NCBI GenBank assembly: GCA_947095535.1
Contig: OX352774.1
Coordinates: 4,340,001 to 4,404,000, forward strand
DNA length: 64,000 nt
Origin: Poecilobothrus nobilitatus
Taxonomy: Eukaryota; Arthropoda; Insecta; Diptera; Dolichopodidae
Reading direction: 5' to 3'
Position numbers and translations under genes: made by a program. The notes beneath the pieces were generated by a model. The model saw only the letters and a program-made list of their open reading frames with translations. It was not told the origin of the DNA and did no database searches. Shown one piece after another: positions 38,885-50,972 of the stretch. Position 1 is the first letter of the stretch, and every line of letters begins with the position of its first letter.

Positions 38885-39240
38885 ATGGTGTAGTGTAGTT
38901 AGGATATCGACCTTTTATTCGAAAGATTTCAACTTTAAATTCCGGCTCAGTTATATAGATTAAAAAAAAAAATGTAGATTTTTTTATAATATATAATTAA
39001 TTAATGTAATTAAATAATAAATAAGTTATAGGTACATAGCAATTCTTTTTTATATAAGGTAATATAAACGCCTTACAAATAAAAAAAATATTTGTGTTTC
39101 ATAATTTTGTATAATAGTTACACCCGAGTAATTAAAGGCTTACTTAAACTAAAAATTCTAGAAATTGAGGCTAAGTCAAAAACGAATAATAAATAACTAA
39201 GTAGGTGGCCTCTATAAGGAGCATAGGAGTATAAAGGAGA
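38885..39240 (+). mobile_element. tRNA-derived SINE family B, copy 2
   Basis: The head TGGTGTAGTGTAGTTAGGAT resembles a tRNA-Glu-like A-box region. The tail (ATTCTAGAAATTGAGGCTAA, then CTATAAGGAGCATAGG) matches copy 1. About 170 bp of AT DNA separates head and tail, so this copy seems to have an internal insertion or expansion. Confidence 0.6.
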
Positions 39241-41587
39241 AAAAAAAATTGTTTAGGCTTTGTAATTCGGCTTCTTAATACTCTTTTGCAAATACATAAT
39301 ATTATATTTTTTTATTATTTAGTAAAAAAATTACAATATTAATGTTATACTTAAAGTGCATTATCAAATAATTTCTCAGTAATCAATTTTAGAAATCTAA
39401 ATTTTCTTGTCTAAAACTCTATCTGTTTAAAATAATTATATATTTACAACATATTACCATATATGTATTACATATTACATGTGGCTTAAAATATATTCAA
39501 TTTTCTTTTATAAAAGCTTAATTAATTCAACAAAATATGTATTTGGTATGTACATACATAATTTTTTTAATATTTTAGTCGTTTAACAAGATTAAGAAAT
39601 TTTATAAAATTTTATTGCACCTGCATTAAAACTTTAGTTTCATTATTAATTTCATTATTTTTTTTTTTACTAGTAAATTCATAAATTCATGTTACTTTTA
39701 AAATTATCTGTTGCTGTTATTTTAGATTTTCTAATGAAATAAGAAAAAATTTTTTTTCTTAAATTACTTTGGATTATTTGAACATTTTTTTTGTATTAAT
39801 TTTAATTCTCTACAATATGACTAAAATATGACTCATTCGCCTTTCATGTAATTAATTATTTAGAAAACATTTAATACAAAAAAAAGATTTATTTTTTTAA
39901 TTATCATTCATTTTTTATTATATTTTGAATTTTTAGTGGAAATTTATTTAATTTATAAATAAGTTACGAAGAAAATACAAAAAATATGTGATGATGACTA
40001 TATGATAGACGTATACTTCCACTTAGAGTGAGAAAAAACAAAAAAAAAAAAGATAAATTAATTTAAATGTTACGCTTCGTAGTACAAAGTCGAGGTTGAT
40101 ATAAGTTTTATTATCAATATGAAATAAATAAATTGAGTTCATATGTATATATTTATTATATAGATTTGAATATTTGCTTATAAATATATTATGTATATTA
40201 ATTTGTATGATTATAATAAATTTTGTTTATTATTCAATTCAATTTAACCGGATATGTAAACTTTTTATTTTTTAAGGGTTGCTATTGATTTAAAGGAGTA
40301 AGTATATAACATTTATATTTTAAATTGTCTGTCTAGTGAAAATTATAATGTGTTATAATATAATGGAAATGTTATGATAAAGTTCAGTTTAAATCTCAAG
40401 CTTATTTTTATAATTTCATTTTGTAATTAAATATGCACAGAAAATGATTTTGGTCCCTCAAAAAGTGAAGATAGTCTTTGATAATTTTTATACCTTTCTT
40501 TTCGTTTAAAACATAGGTTCTCCGAAATGAAATTGAAATCAGTAAAAAATAACGATCCTGACCTTCTTGATTTATAATTATCGTTTATTTTACTAACGGT
40601 TGCCGTTGATTTTATTTCAAATTTTGAACTTGAAATAATATGTATAGGTATTAAAAAGTTTAATATTAATTCAGAACAAAGCATTTGTTAATAAATTATT
40701 GTATTCTTTATGATCGATTGATGAATTATAGTTTAAATTTTAAATACATATATAAGGTTTATTAATAAAAAAATTTATTTATTAAAAATTACAAAAAACA
40801 AATTTGTTGTTTAATTGTTGCAACTTCAAAAAAAAATGATTTTTTTTTCATTAAGAACAATTTCTTTTACGTTATTATTATTTACGTCCGTACCTAATGT
40901 AATTCGTTTAATCATAGATTTGGCAAAATTTTGAAAATTTTTAATAAATCACGTCTTTAAAAGAATATAATCAAAATATAGAATTATTTTGTTATACGGC
41001 TGTAAACTTTTAAATGAAAAACATATATTAAATAAAATTATGTACATGATAGACAATAATAAATATAAAATTATTACAGGAATACTTAACAACAATTCCA
41101 TCTAAATAAATTTATTTACTTTGTAAAATCATGCATAAATTAAATGTAATTTCTCACCTTTTCATTATACATAATTATTTTTATGGAAAATAACAGATTT
41201 GAATCAAGTACTGATAAAGGTTTTCTTTGTGGTTTAGTTTTTGTTATACAATCAACAAGTAAAGTTGAAATTCACAGCCTTGAGGTTTTCCTCTCATTTA
41301 ATAATTGTTTTTTTTCACATTTACACAAAAAAAAAAAAATATATGTACATAATAAATAATATAAGAAAATTAAAAAAAATTAAGTCCTGAAGTCATCATA
41401 AAATTTTTTATTGATTATATCTAAGAAATCACCTTTGAACCTTTAAAAAAGTGAAGGGGAGTTTCTAAAGATTTTGAATAATGTATGATTTTTTTTTCTT
41501 TATAAAATAAAAATCAAATAAGTATATATTTAATATATATCTTTATATATTATCTTTATATTTAAGTATATTAAAAAAAAATAAAAT

Positions 41588-41593
41588 TTTATT
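41588..41593 (-). terminator. Candidate poly(A) signal of GUF1
   Basis: Minus-strand AATAAA lies about 25 nt beyond the GUF1 stop codon at 41618. Confidence 0.5.
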
Positions 41594-41617
41594 CCAATAC
41601 AATTAAAAATTAAACTA

Positions 41618-44600
41618 CTATCTTTTTAAAATATTAATAAAGGCTTCATGAGGTACTCGAATATTGGCGACTAATCTCATTTTCTTTTTTCCTTCCGCTT
41701 GTTGAGCTAAAAGTTTTTTCCGCCTTGTAACATCACCTCCATACTACAAAGCATTAAAAAGCAATTTAAATTTGTATATTTCAAATATTGTATAAAAGTA
41801 AATTTGAGTATGTTTTAACTTACCAATTTAGCCGTAACATCTTTTCTATATGGTTTAATAGTTTCTCTTGCTAAAACTTTACCTTTAACATAGATTTGAA
41901 TAGCTATTTGTACCATTTGCCGAGGAATTAATTCTTTTAGTTTGACTGCCATTTCTTTTGCTATACTTTGCGCCTTTGTAACATTAACTATTCTACAAAA
42001 TTCTTCCATTGGTCTTCCATTTAAATGAACCTCTAATTTTGCAACGTTTGTTAAATGATATCCATAATTTTCATAATTAAAACTGGCATACCCAGAACTA
42101 ATTGATTTTAATCTATCATTAAAATCTACAATTATTTCACTTAACGGTAAAATATATTTCATTAAAATTCTATCATTATCAATATTAATTGATTGCTCTT
42201 GAATACCTCGACGTTCAACACATAAAGAAATTATTTGTCCTATATATTCAGAAGGTGATATTATAGTTCCTTTAACAAGAGGTTCATAATATTCACTAAC
42301 GTGTATTGGATCTGGAAATAATGCTGCATTTGACATTTCAATTAAATCTGTTTTATATTGTTTAATCAACTTTGGATTATGAAGTTTTAACTGATATGTT
42401 ACAGATGGAGCGGTTATTATGGGTTCAGCATCATATTCTTGTTCTAAACGTTGGCAGAATACTTCCATATGTAAAAGACCTAAAAAACCTAAACGCCAAC
42501 CTTGTCCTAAAGCAGGACTGGCTTCAGTTGTAATAGTTACTGCGGAATCATTTAATATTAACTTATCTATAGCACTTCGTAATGCAACATGTTTCGATTG
42601 ATCTGATGGATAAACACCAGCAAATACCATTGGTTGTAAAACTTTAAATTTTTCCAATGGCTTTATTTTGGATTTTTCATCTTTTAAACAAATTGTTTCA
42701 CCAATTGAAATCTCTTGACTATTCCTCATATTACAACTAATTAATCCAACTTGACCAGCAACTCTTATAAATAAATAAAACAAGATAAGTCTATTTAGAT
42801 TAACACATTTCAATAAGAAAAATAAGAAGTTTGACAAGAAAATTAAATAAATAAAATATCAGTGCTAATGCTTTCACAAAATAAATGCTTTATATAATCT
42901 ACTTTATTAAAAAATTTGCAACATTTTTTTTTAAATAATTAAAATAAGGATTTTTTTGTATAAAAAAAATTAAATTGCTCCTATATAATTGAAAAATTAT
43001 AGTAATTTATTGTAAACAAATTATAACTACATCAGTTTATTCTTTTGAACCAATTAGTTCACTTTGCTTTGTCGCTAACACACTTTCAGCTTCATTAATG
43101 AATCGATCTGCAATAGATGTGAGCTGGTTTTGTATTGAAAAACTATCATCTTTAGACAACCCTTCTTTATTTTTCATTTTTTTTATAGTGTTATTTTGAA
43201 AATCTCGAATTGCAACACGACATTTAATAAAAAGGGCTTTCGCATTTTTTGACAATTGTTCCCTATGCTCTTTCGATACTTTGGGAATTGGAACATATAA
43301 AGTTGTGCCTTCCTGTTGTGGATTTAAATTCATTCCACTGTTACTAATAGTTTTTAACACATCCGGTATATATTGAGGAAATGCAACCATATTGATTATT
43401 AAGGTTTTATTACCCTTTCTACCAATTTGAGCAATTTCTTGAATTTCATGTTCCGTTCCATCAATGAACACTTTCAAGCTTTCAATAGAACCGGTAGCTG
43501 AACGAAGTGATATATTTTTCACGAAATCATCTTTCATTTGATCTAAAATTTTTTGTATTTGCACATTATAATTTTCTAAATCTAGAAACTCGTTAATTAA
43601 TGATTCATTAATCTCAATTTTTCCCGTCTTCTTCTTTTTATCTTTTCCTTTTTCTTTACCTTTCGCATATTTTCTTAATTGTTGAATAGAAGCTCTATTG
43701 TTTGAATAATTAGCAGTTATAACATCAGTAACAGTTGCAGGTAAAGTATAGTTGTTATTTATAATCCATTTGGACCTTAAAAGACGCCTGGTTAATTCTA
43801 AAGATTCTAAAAATTTCAATTTAATAAAATAAAAATTTTCATGAACACAGTAATACATTTTTTAAAAGACTAAAACCAAAGACTATATACTAACTTAGTA
43901 TATAGTCTTTGCTGAAACTAATGTATTTATAAACAAAATGTAGATTTCTAATAGTCAGAGCTTCTTTTTTTTATCAGATAAATTAAATTCAGGTAATCTA
44001 TATTTTTATATTATTTCAATTGCATATTTTTTTAAAAATATCTAGTTTAATGAATTATCTTGTCAAACTTAATTATTTTTTAATATAATTAATTATAAAT
44101 TGAATTAAATATTAATTTTTTTTTTGTGTAACACACTTACAATTTATTAACATGAGTTTCCTCTGGTTTTAGAATAGAAATAGTTTTAACTGGATATGTT
44201 TTCCCAGTACTATAAGATTGAATTTCTTCACCTAAAAAATTTAGTTAAATTATTATCGATAGCTGAATATGTACATTAAATTAAAATAAAAATACCAATT
44301 TCTATTTTCCCATCGCGAACATATGTTAAATTTAAGGTACCCTTATATCGATCATACCAACTATCAAAAACTAAACCACGAAAATGGTTATTTCTCTCAA
44401 CGCGAGGTGGAGGGATTAGTTCTATTACTTGATCAAGTACACTTTCTATCCCGATTCCTAGTTTTGCTGAAATCTGATTTTTGTTTTTAATTTCAATAAA
44501 AATTTAACATTAATACTTTTGACTTACTTTTGAAACATTTTTGATATTTATTTCACAAAGTGCCTCCAATTCTTTTAACACTTTATCTGGATTTGCATGT

Positions 44601-45355
44601 TTTATATCTATTTTATTTATAACTGGAATTACAACCAAATTTTTATTTTTTGCTAGGTAATAATTTGCAACAGTTTGAGCTTGAACACCTTGGCAGGCAT
44701 CAACTAATAAAACAACACCATCGCAAATAGATAAAGATCGTGTAACTTCATTTGAAAAATCAACATGACCAGGAGTATCAATCAAGTTTAAAAGATATTT
44801 TTGATCTTCAAATAAAAGCGATTAAATCGTTTTGATATTCTTCTTAATTATTTAAAAAAAATATGTATATACCTTTATAGTTATACAATAGGGATACTGT
44901 TTGAGCTTTTACAGTTATACCGCGTTCTCTTTCTACTTGTAAACTATCTAAAACCTAATATAATATTATTTAATGCTTAACGTTCATAAAAAAAAAAAAT
45001 AAATAACTTGTTGATTTGTTGCCGTTTTTGAAATAGCACCAGTAATTTCAAGTAACCGGTCACAAAGCGTAGACTTTCCATGATCAACATGAGCTGCGAA
45101 ATATGATTGTTTTCATCTGGAATAAGTTTTGTTTATTATACATTTATACCTATTATACTAAAATTTCTAATTCGTTCAACAGGAATTTCTTCAAAATCTT
45201 TCACGGTTTCTACTGATTGAGAATAACGTCTAAGATATAAGTTAACAGAACTAAAATCGAAATATTTAACTGATGATATTTATTCTGCAAAAGATAAACA
45301 AATACCTTAAGAACCTGCGATTAATTTCAAGAGTTTTTGCAGCAAAACGTATCAT
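41618..45355 (-). CDS. GUF1: Mitochondrial translation factor GUF1 (EF4/LepA GTPase)
   Basis: Nine exons (45355-45306, 45250-45150, 45093-45008, 44954-44873, 44805-44528, 44473-44296, 44231-44141, 42763-41824, 41743-41618) join in phase to 643 residues. The GTPase motifs are complete: HVDHGKST at 52-59, DTPGH at 116-120 and NKID at 170-173. The LepA-type domains follow ([37 protein letters not shown]) and the protein ends in the LepA C-terminal domain ([39 protein letters not shown]). Known role: back-translocation and quality control on the mitochondrial ribosome. Residues 1-45 are basic and hydroxylated, consistent with a mitochondrial presequence. Intron 7 (44140-42764, 1.38 kb) contains the MRRF gene on the same strand. 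The ZIP9 gene starts 675 bp away in divergent orientation. Confidence 0.96.
43006..43011 (-). terminator. Candidate poly(A) signal of nested MRRF
   Basis: Minus-strand ACAATAAATT lies about 25 nt past the MRRF stop and inside GUF1 intron 7. It would give the nested gene its own 3' end. Confidence 0.45.
43037..43858 (-). CDS. MRRF: Mitochondrial ribosome recycling factor, nested in a GUF1 intron
   Basis: A single uninterrupted frame of 273 residues, a normal length for animal MRRF. Residues 1-75 are basic with a lysine-rich stretch ([15 protein letters not shown]) expected of a mitochondrial presequence and linker. From about 85 on the RRF fold is recognisable: a three-helix part with [14 protein letters not shown], the beta-rich part [13 protein letters not shown] and [20 protein letters not shown], then [20 protein letters not shown] and a C-terminal helix. 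RRF splits post-termination mitoribosomes together with mitochondrial EF-G2. The gene lies wholly inside intron 7 of GUF1, in the same orientation, with its own AATAAA. The first ATG is assumed as start. A TTTTTAG at about 43808-43802 could instead act as a splice acceptor into this frame, making the first ~17 codons non-coding. Confidence 0.92.
   Translation of the reverse strand: MYYCVHENFYFIKLKFLESLELTRRLLRSKWIINNNYTLPATVTDVITANYSNNRASIQQLRKYAKGKEKGKDKKKKTGKIEINESLINEFLDLENYNVQIQKILDQMKDDFVKNISLRSATGSIESLKVFIDGTEHEIQEIAQIGRKGNKTLIINMVAFPQYIPDVLKTISNSGMNLNPQQEGTTLYVPIPKVSKEHREQLSKNAKALFIKCRVAIRDFQNNTIKKMKNKEGLSKDDSFSIQNQLTSIADRFINEAESVLATKQSELIGSKE
43878..43910. repeat. Perfect 33-bp palindrome just upstream of MRRF
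   Basis: AAAGACTATATACTAA (43878-43893), a single C, then TTAGTATATAGTCTTT (43895-43910). It sits 19 bp upstream of the MRRF start codon, inside GUF1 intron 7, and would form a strong hairpin in a 5' leader or in the intron. Confidence 0.95.
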
Positions 45356-46030
45356 AGTCATTAATTTTAATAATTCTAGTATTAATACCACATACTATTA
45401 TATTTAATATCAAATATGCTTTAAAAATTTTATGTTTATTTTATTTTCTTTAAACCTTATTCCTTCTTTTCAGTAGTCAGTTGAGCACATATATTCACCA
45501 GACACCAATTAAATATTTTTTAACCTAATAAAAACAGCAATACAAATCATATGTTAGATGACATTAAGAATCGATTGATAGTATTTTTAAGCAATGGCAA
45601 CTTTGAGACATATTTAAAAGAAGGAGAAGCATAGAGCTAGAAGTGATAAAAACTTACTACATAGGAAAATATAGGAAATAAGTGGGAAAAATTTGTAGTT
45701 TTATATCCTATCGCTGCTTGAATTAGATTGACACGTCTAAAATCTAAATAAATAAATATTTGTTTATAAAATGTGTAGATTTAATACATAATACTTTTTA
45801 GTTTATAAGATTGTTTTTTCACATTCTGGTTTTATTATTGACATATTTTTTTTACTTTCTATTTATCAATTTACGGAAATTGTTAATAGTACAAAAATAA
45901 GAAAAAATAAATTTAGAATTACAAAATGACAAAAAAAACTTATTCATCACATCAGTTGTAAAATATAACGAGATTATAATTATTTTTTGTAAAATTAATT
46001 TTCGTAAATTAATTTAAATATTGCATCAAT
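45356..46030. promoter_or_regulatory. Divergent intergenic region between GUF1 and ZIP9
   Basis: This 675-bp gap separates two head-to-head genes and must carry both promoters. It is less AT-extreme at about 45580-45740 than near the start codons. I see no convincing TATA box, initiator or palindromic factor site. Confidence 0.5.
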
Positions 46031-47126
46031 ATGGATGAAGAAACGTTAATGCTATTGCTATTAGCTATAGTTATGTTAGTTGGTTCCTATCTTGCTGGAA
46101 ATATACCATTAGTGGTTAACCTATCAGAAGAGAAACTTCGTAGTGTAACCATTTTTGGAGCAGGTCTTTTAGTAGGAACTGCACTAACTGTGATAATTCC
46201 GGAAGGAATAGGGGCATTATATTCAGAAAATAATGACGAAAAAGCAACTACGAAAGAACTTAAAATTGACATTAATCCATTAGTTACTAAATCGGAGGAT
46301 ATACATGTACATCATATTCATACTAATGATCACTCCAGTACTATAGGGCTCTCATTAGTTTTAGGTAACATTTTTTCTTAAATCAAGCAAAACAAATATA
46401 ATTGACAAATAATATATTTAAATTGTTAGGTTTTATATTTATGCTACTTGTGGATCAAATTTCACAAAGACGAAGCAGTAGTGATAAAAATATTACAGCT
46501 ACATTAGGATTAGTTGTTCATGCTGCTGGTAAATATTATTTACATATTCAGATTTAATTAATTAAAATTATATATATTGAAAAATTTAAGCGGACGGAGT
46601 TGCCTTAGGTGCAGCTGCAACTACTAGCCATCAAGATGTAGAAATGATAGTTTTTCTAGCTATTATGTTACACAAAGCGCCCGCAGCTTTTGGTTTGGTT
46701 AGTTTTTTACTACACGAAGGTATTGATAGACAACGTATACGAAAACATTTAGGAATATTTTCATTGTCAGCCCCATTATTCGCATTAATTACATATTTTT
46801 GTATTGGCCAAGAACAAAAAGAAACATTAAATTCAGTTAATGCTACAGGAATTGCTATGTTATTTTCTGCAGGAACATTTTTATATGTGGCCACCGTTCA
46901 CGTTTTACCTGAATTAACTCAAAATACGGGTCATTCGCATTCGCACAGTTCTGGAGTTCGAACAAATGTTAATTATGATCCATTAGACAAAGGAGAAGAT
47001 GGAAATAATATTGCTATTATAAGTGCAAATCCTAAAGGATATGGTGGTCTAAAAAATTTCGAATTGATTATAATGGTTCTTGGTGCTTTAATGCCCCTAA
47101 TAATTACATTTGGACATCATCATTAA
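46031..47126 (+). CDS. SLC39A9: ZIP9-type zinc transporter (SLC39A9)
   Basis: Three exons (46031-46364, 46430-46528, 46591-47126) join in phase to 322 residues, close to human ZIP9 (about 307). The first helix is [18 protein letters not shown]. The conserved early block [20 protein letters not shown] and the ZIP pore helices [11 protein letters not shown] (helix 4) and [14 protein letters not shown] (helix 5) carry the metal-binding His/Asp/Glu positions. Histidine-rich loops ([19 protein letters not shown]) and a HHH C-terminus fit metal handling. ZIP9 imports zinc to the cytosol at the Golgi and plasma membrane; the Drosophila counterpart is Zip102B. Introns are 62-65 bp, GT-AG. It is transcribed divergently from GUF1. 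Confidence 0.95.
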
Positions 47127-48844
47127 TCTGAATATATTTACTTAAGTTTGTTGTACAGTGATTTAAAAAGAAATGTTTATAGATATGTATGTAGTTTAAA
47201 AAAATATATATAAAGTAAACTCTTTATATTTTATGCGAACATTTAGTTTATTTTTTCATTAAATGTGAATTATTTCATTTAAAAACATTATTTTGTTATC
47301 GTATATGTATTATTAAAAAAATTTTGTACTTTCATTTTAAAATAATTAAAAATGTAATTCATTGTATATTTAATACATAATATATGCTTTTTTTTTTGTT
47401 AAATTATTTTATAATTTAATATTTATTCTTTTAGGAAAAAATAAGATTAAAAATACTTTAATAATAATATAAAATCGAATAACAAAAAGAACAGCTTTAC
47501 CAATTTTAAGAAACGGATATCATGTGAATTTGCATCGTGTGACACTAATTCAAAATGTTTAACCAAAAACTATACAAATGTCCGAAAATATGATAAAAAG
47601 AAAAGATTAATTTTAAATATAACACCACATGAACATACATTATCTATTATTAACTTTTATGTGTAAAAAACTTATTTCTGTCTAAATTACTAGCAACTTT
47701 TACATGAGATTTTTCAAAAATTTAATTAGAAAATAATATATGTATTCACAAGTCTACATTATATTCAACAGTATTCATTTTTTCTATACTAGTATTGAAG
47801 CATTCTTTTTTTAAGGTTTTTGTTTCAACTGGTTCTCTAATAGTACTTATATATATAATAGAGCAAACCATTTCATATTTAATTAGTTGTATTGATTGTT
47901 ATTCTTCATTAGAAATTCAAGTTATACACATGTCCTTTTTTCTTAGTTCCGTTGTAATGCAAACTAATACAACTACTAAAATTTTTTTTTTATTTAATAT
48001 AAGTTTATTGTTATTATAGTAAATGTTGTGTTTATTAAAATAACAAAACTGGTATAAAAAAAAAATAAAGGGTCCGTATAAAGTATGGTATTTTTTGTTA
48101 ATTAAATGATTTGAGTTTAAGTTTGATTATACAAAATTTAAAAAATTTAATTTTGAATTAATTTCAAAACATGGTGACATTAATATGTGCATAAATTTTA
48201 TTACAAAAAATAGTGAAATTATAAATATCAGACAACAATAATTTGGAAAATTTTTAATATTACAAATTATAGAGACGATAAAAATGTTACAAAAACCAAC
48301 AGCTAATATGACCATTTATAGGTGGGTGCTATTATTAATTTATACAGTTTGGTAAAAAAAAAAACCTCTTATAGGGTTGAAATACATAACTCGCAGGGAT
48401 CTAGGTGTAAAGGGACTTGTCTTGTTTTTTTTTTATTGTATATTTTAACATAATCTATGTTTTTCCCGAAATTGCATACTTCTAGGTAACGCAAAAGCAT
48501 ATTTTCAAAAAAATTAAAGTTAAGATTAACTAAAATTTATATAGTCTACTTTTTTAATTAATAATACTAAAATCAAATTCAAATGGATACTATAGTAAAA
48601 TGACATTTATAGTAAATATTACATATTAACACAAATAAAATAAAATTTGATTTTAATCGTATATGTATATAGAAAAATTAAAAATGAACTACATAAAAAT
48701 AAATTTACGTTTATAATAATCATAATTATTTTTAAAGAAAAAATTAAAAAAAGAAAATGTTTCTATAATCAAATAAAGGGGTTCATAATATGAACTTATT
48801 TTCAAACTTTATAATAAAGCATTTTAGACTAACTTTAAAAATTC
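47127..48844. other. Intergenic AT DNA downstream of ZIP9
   Basis: The 3' flank of ZIP9 followed by simple AT sequence. Open frames at 47795-48019 and 48127-48315 have only AT-driven hydrophobic or Ile/Phe-rich content and no start context or motif; I consider them chance. Confidence 0.6.
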
Positions 48845-48850
48845 TAAATC

Positions 48851-49369
48851 GTGTCTGTTGAAAAGAAAAGTGTCTGTTGGGAAAGTTGGTTTCGATCTCC
48901 AGGATTGCTACACACGAAAAACTTCTGGGGTGAACTAGATAGTAAAAAAACAAAGAAAGTCCTGAAACTCAACATAACTGATTTGAAAATTTTTACGGGA
49001 ATCAGCATTTGTCACCTGATGTTAAAAAGGCACTCTGAGAAATTAGATATATATCAGTAACTAACCTATGTAAGGGTTGCGCAGAGAAGGCCCAAACAGT
49101 ACTTCATGTTTTGCGCTAATGGATCAAATGCATAAAACTGAGCTTGAACTTAAACGTCACTTTTTCAAACGAAAATATGAGTTCAAGCGTAATTTTTGCT
49201 TAAAAAAGTTAGATTTGAGTTAAAGCTCAGTTTTATGTATTCGAGCCAATGCCTCGTCCTAAAACTCCAAAGGAGGAAAACCTTCGATGAAGAACACTGG
49301 GAAAACCTCTTCGATGGGGGAAGACTCAACAAAACAAAGATCATACTCTTCGTAAAGGGTATAAATTAG
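48851..49369 (+). pseudogene. Non-LTR retrotransposon ORF2 C-terminal remnant
   Basis: The first frame (48851-49060) ends KVLKLNITDLKIFTGISICH and LKRHSEKLDIY, resembling the segment after RNase H in jockey-like ORF2 proteins (LsRkdLk.ltG...C.L..H..kLgi). After a frameshift, LCKGCAEKAQTVLHVL matches the terminal CxxC...T..H zinc-knuckle region. A further frame near 49262-49369 gives HWENLFDGGRLNKTKIILF and ends VKGIN, the usual extreme C terminus. It has several frame breaks and a 127-bp insertion at 49121-49247. It is dead and has no upstream reverse transcriptase here. Confidence 0.75.
49121..49247. mobile_element. 127-bp foldback MITE inside the retrotransposon remnant
   Basis: CATAAAACTGAGCTTGAACT at 49131 pairs with AGCTCAGTTTTATG near 49225-49238. 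The match extends outward to GGATCAAAT / ATTCGAGCC at the ends. AAT occurs immediately outside both ends (49118-49120, 49248-49250), a possible 3-bp target duplication. It is nearly all inverted repeat. Confidence 0.7.
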
Positions 49370-50972
49370 CTCGATGAGATGTTGTAAGCGACGAGCGCAT
49401 CATCGAACAGGGGAAAATGGTAATTTTAAATAAAATTAGAAAGGTGCAGCACAAAGTACTTCTTATTTTGTCTTAAGCTATCTCTAGTTTTATTAAGATT
49501 ATGATTATCCAATTAGATCTAACATACTGAAACTATCATCACTAAAAGAAAAAGTTTCCATATCTAATAAATTCCATTTACAAATGATTCCTAAGATTAT
49601 TTTACAGAATTTTTATCCTTCATTTTTATATTTTATTTATTTTATGTCTTTTAAATGTTAGTAAATATAATGTACAAGAATTGTCGTAGTTCGGTATTAT
49701 AGTATGTTATTTTAATATTAATAGGTTTTTATTTTAAAATTTTGAACATGAAAATTCGAATAAAATACAAGTTATTTAGTGTTCGTGAAAGACGGTTGAT
49801 TTTTAATTTTATATTATTAAATTACGCTCATTTTATTTCCTTAATTCAAATACAATAAAAATGATACTTTTTAATCTTTAACAATAATTAATATAAATTG
49901 ATTATTATTAAATATTATTACAATTTATTCAATAAATATTTTAATAAATTTATATTTAAAATAAAATTATAAAAATAAAAGCATGGAATATATTATAATA
50001 AATTCTGTAAAAATCTATTCAAAATCTTTTTAAAAATGAAATTTTTTCTTTTTTTGTGAAAGTATCGATTTACAAAGTTAATTAATTATTTAAAAAAAAA
50101 ATAATAATAATAAAAAATGAAGAATAAGGAAAATAACTTAAAAAGTATATTATTGGAAAAATAAAATATTAATTTATAGTGCAAAACGATTGTGTTGTGT
50201 ATTAAAAAAAAAAAAAATTTAAATTAAAATAAAAATAAAAAGGTAAATTAAATTTAAAATTACAAAAAAACAAAAAAATTTAATTAATATAAAAAAAAAA
50301 AAAAAATTAAAAGGGTTTTTTCAAAATTTTATAAAAACTTTAAAAATATATATATATATTTCATTTCTACATTAATAATTATTTTAAATTTTAAATTTTT
50401 ATTAATTATTATCATTTAAAACAATTAAAATTTTATTATATACAATACATGCTTATATACATATGTATGTACATATATGTATATATTAATTACAATAAAT
50501 GATGGTAAAATTTATAACAAGGTCAGCTGCACAATTTTTTTTAAGGTTTAAATTAAATTTAAAAACTTTTTGTTTTACCTTTTTTAATTAGCCTGAAATT
50601 AGTAGAATATAGTGATCGTTCATATTTTGACATTTTTTAATATTTAATTAGACATGTATTTAAATTTAGGTTTATGGGGAAAGACTTTTTGAATTTATTT
50701 TTTCGGACAGTATAGATTTAAGTTTTTAAGCAAAATTGTTCTAGAGATTTAAAATAATTAAATTACGATTCATCTACACAATAAACATTGCATTTAATGC
50801 CAAGTCATTGAAAATAATTCTTGTTCTATGTACGTTAGTTATACTTATACATAACAGATAACATGTATTGAACAATTTAACTCTTTTTAGAATTATGTGT
50901 TTGTCTTGAAAAAAATTGGTTGGTTTCGTTTTCTTGTTACACAAATCTCAAATAGTTTCCATACTAGAAAGT
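49370..50972. other. Low-complexity AT DNA
   Basis: Long A-, T- and AAT-rich tracts (49800-50450) followed by ordinary AT DNA to the foldback element. No gene was found; the open frame starting at 50897 is largely the neighbouring repeat read as protein. Confidence 0.6.

Larger units (their letters stand above)
25718..41617. other. Gene desert, part 2: repeats and AT tracts
   Basis: This ~16 kb has no spliced gene that I can support. It contains a perfect palindrome at 26260, a TA-flanked MITE at 27045-27707, two copies of a long non-coding repeat (28205-29783 and about 33950-35600), a hairpin at 30172, and two SINE copies (31893 and 38885). Minus-strand frames at 26018-26221 and 40427-40684 and a plus-strand frame at 41183-41359 are slightly less AT-biased than the flanks but unrecognised. 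The rest is simple sequence. Confidence 0.6.

Noticed and set aside
42419..42601. Plus-strand 60-codon frame
   Set aside because: Antisense shadow of GUF1 exon 8.
43037..43858. MRRF frame as an exon of GUF1
   Set aside because: GUF1 exons 7 and 8 join in phase across this interval and give the expected LepA sequence (NKL then VAGQVGLI), and the MRRF frame is a complete separate protein.
46631..46894. Minus-strand 87-codon frame
   Set aside because: Antisense shadow of ZIP9 exon 3.
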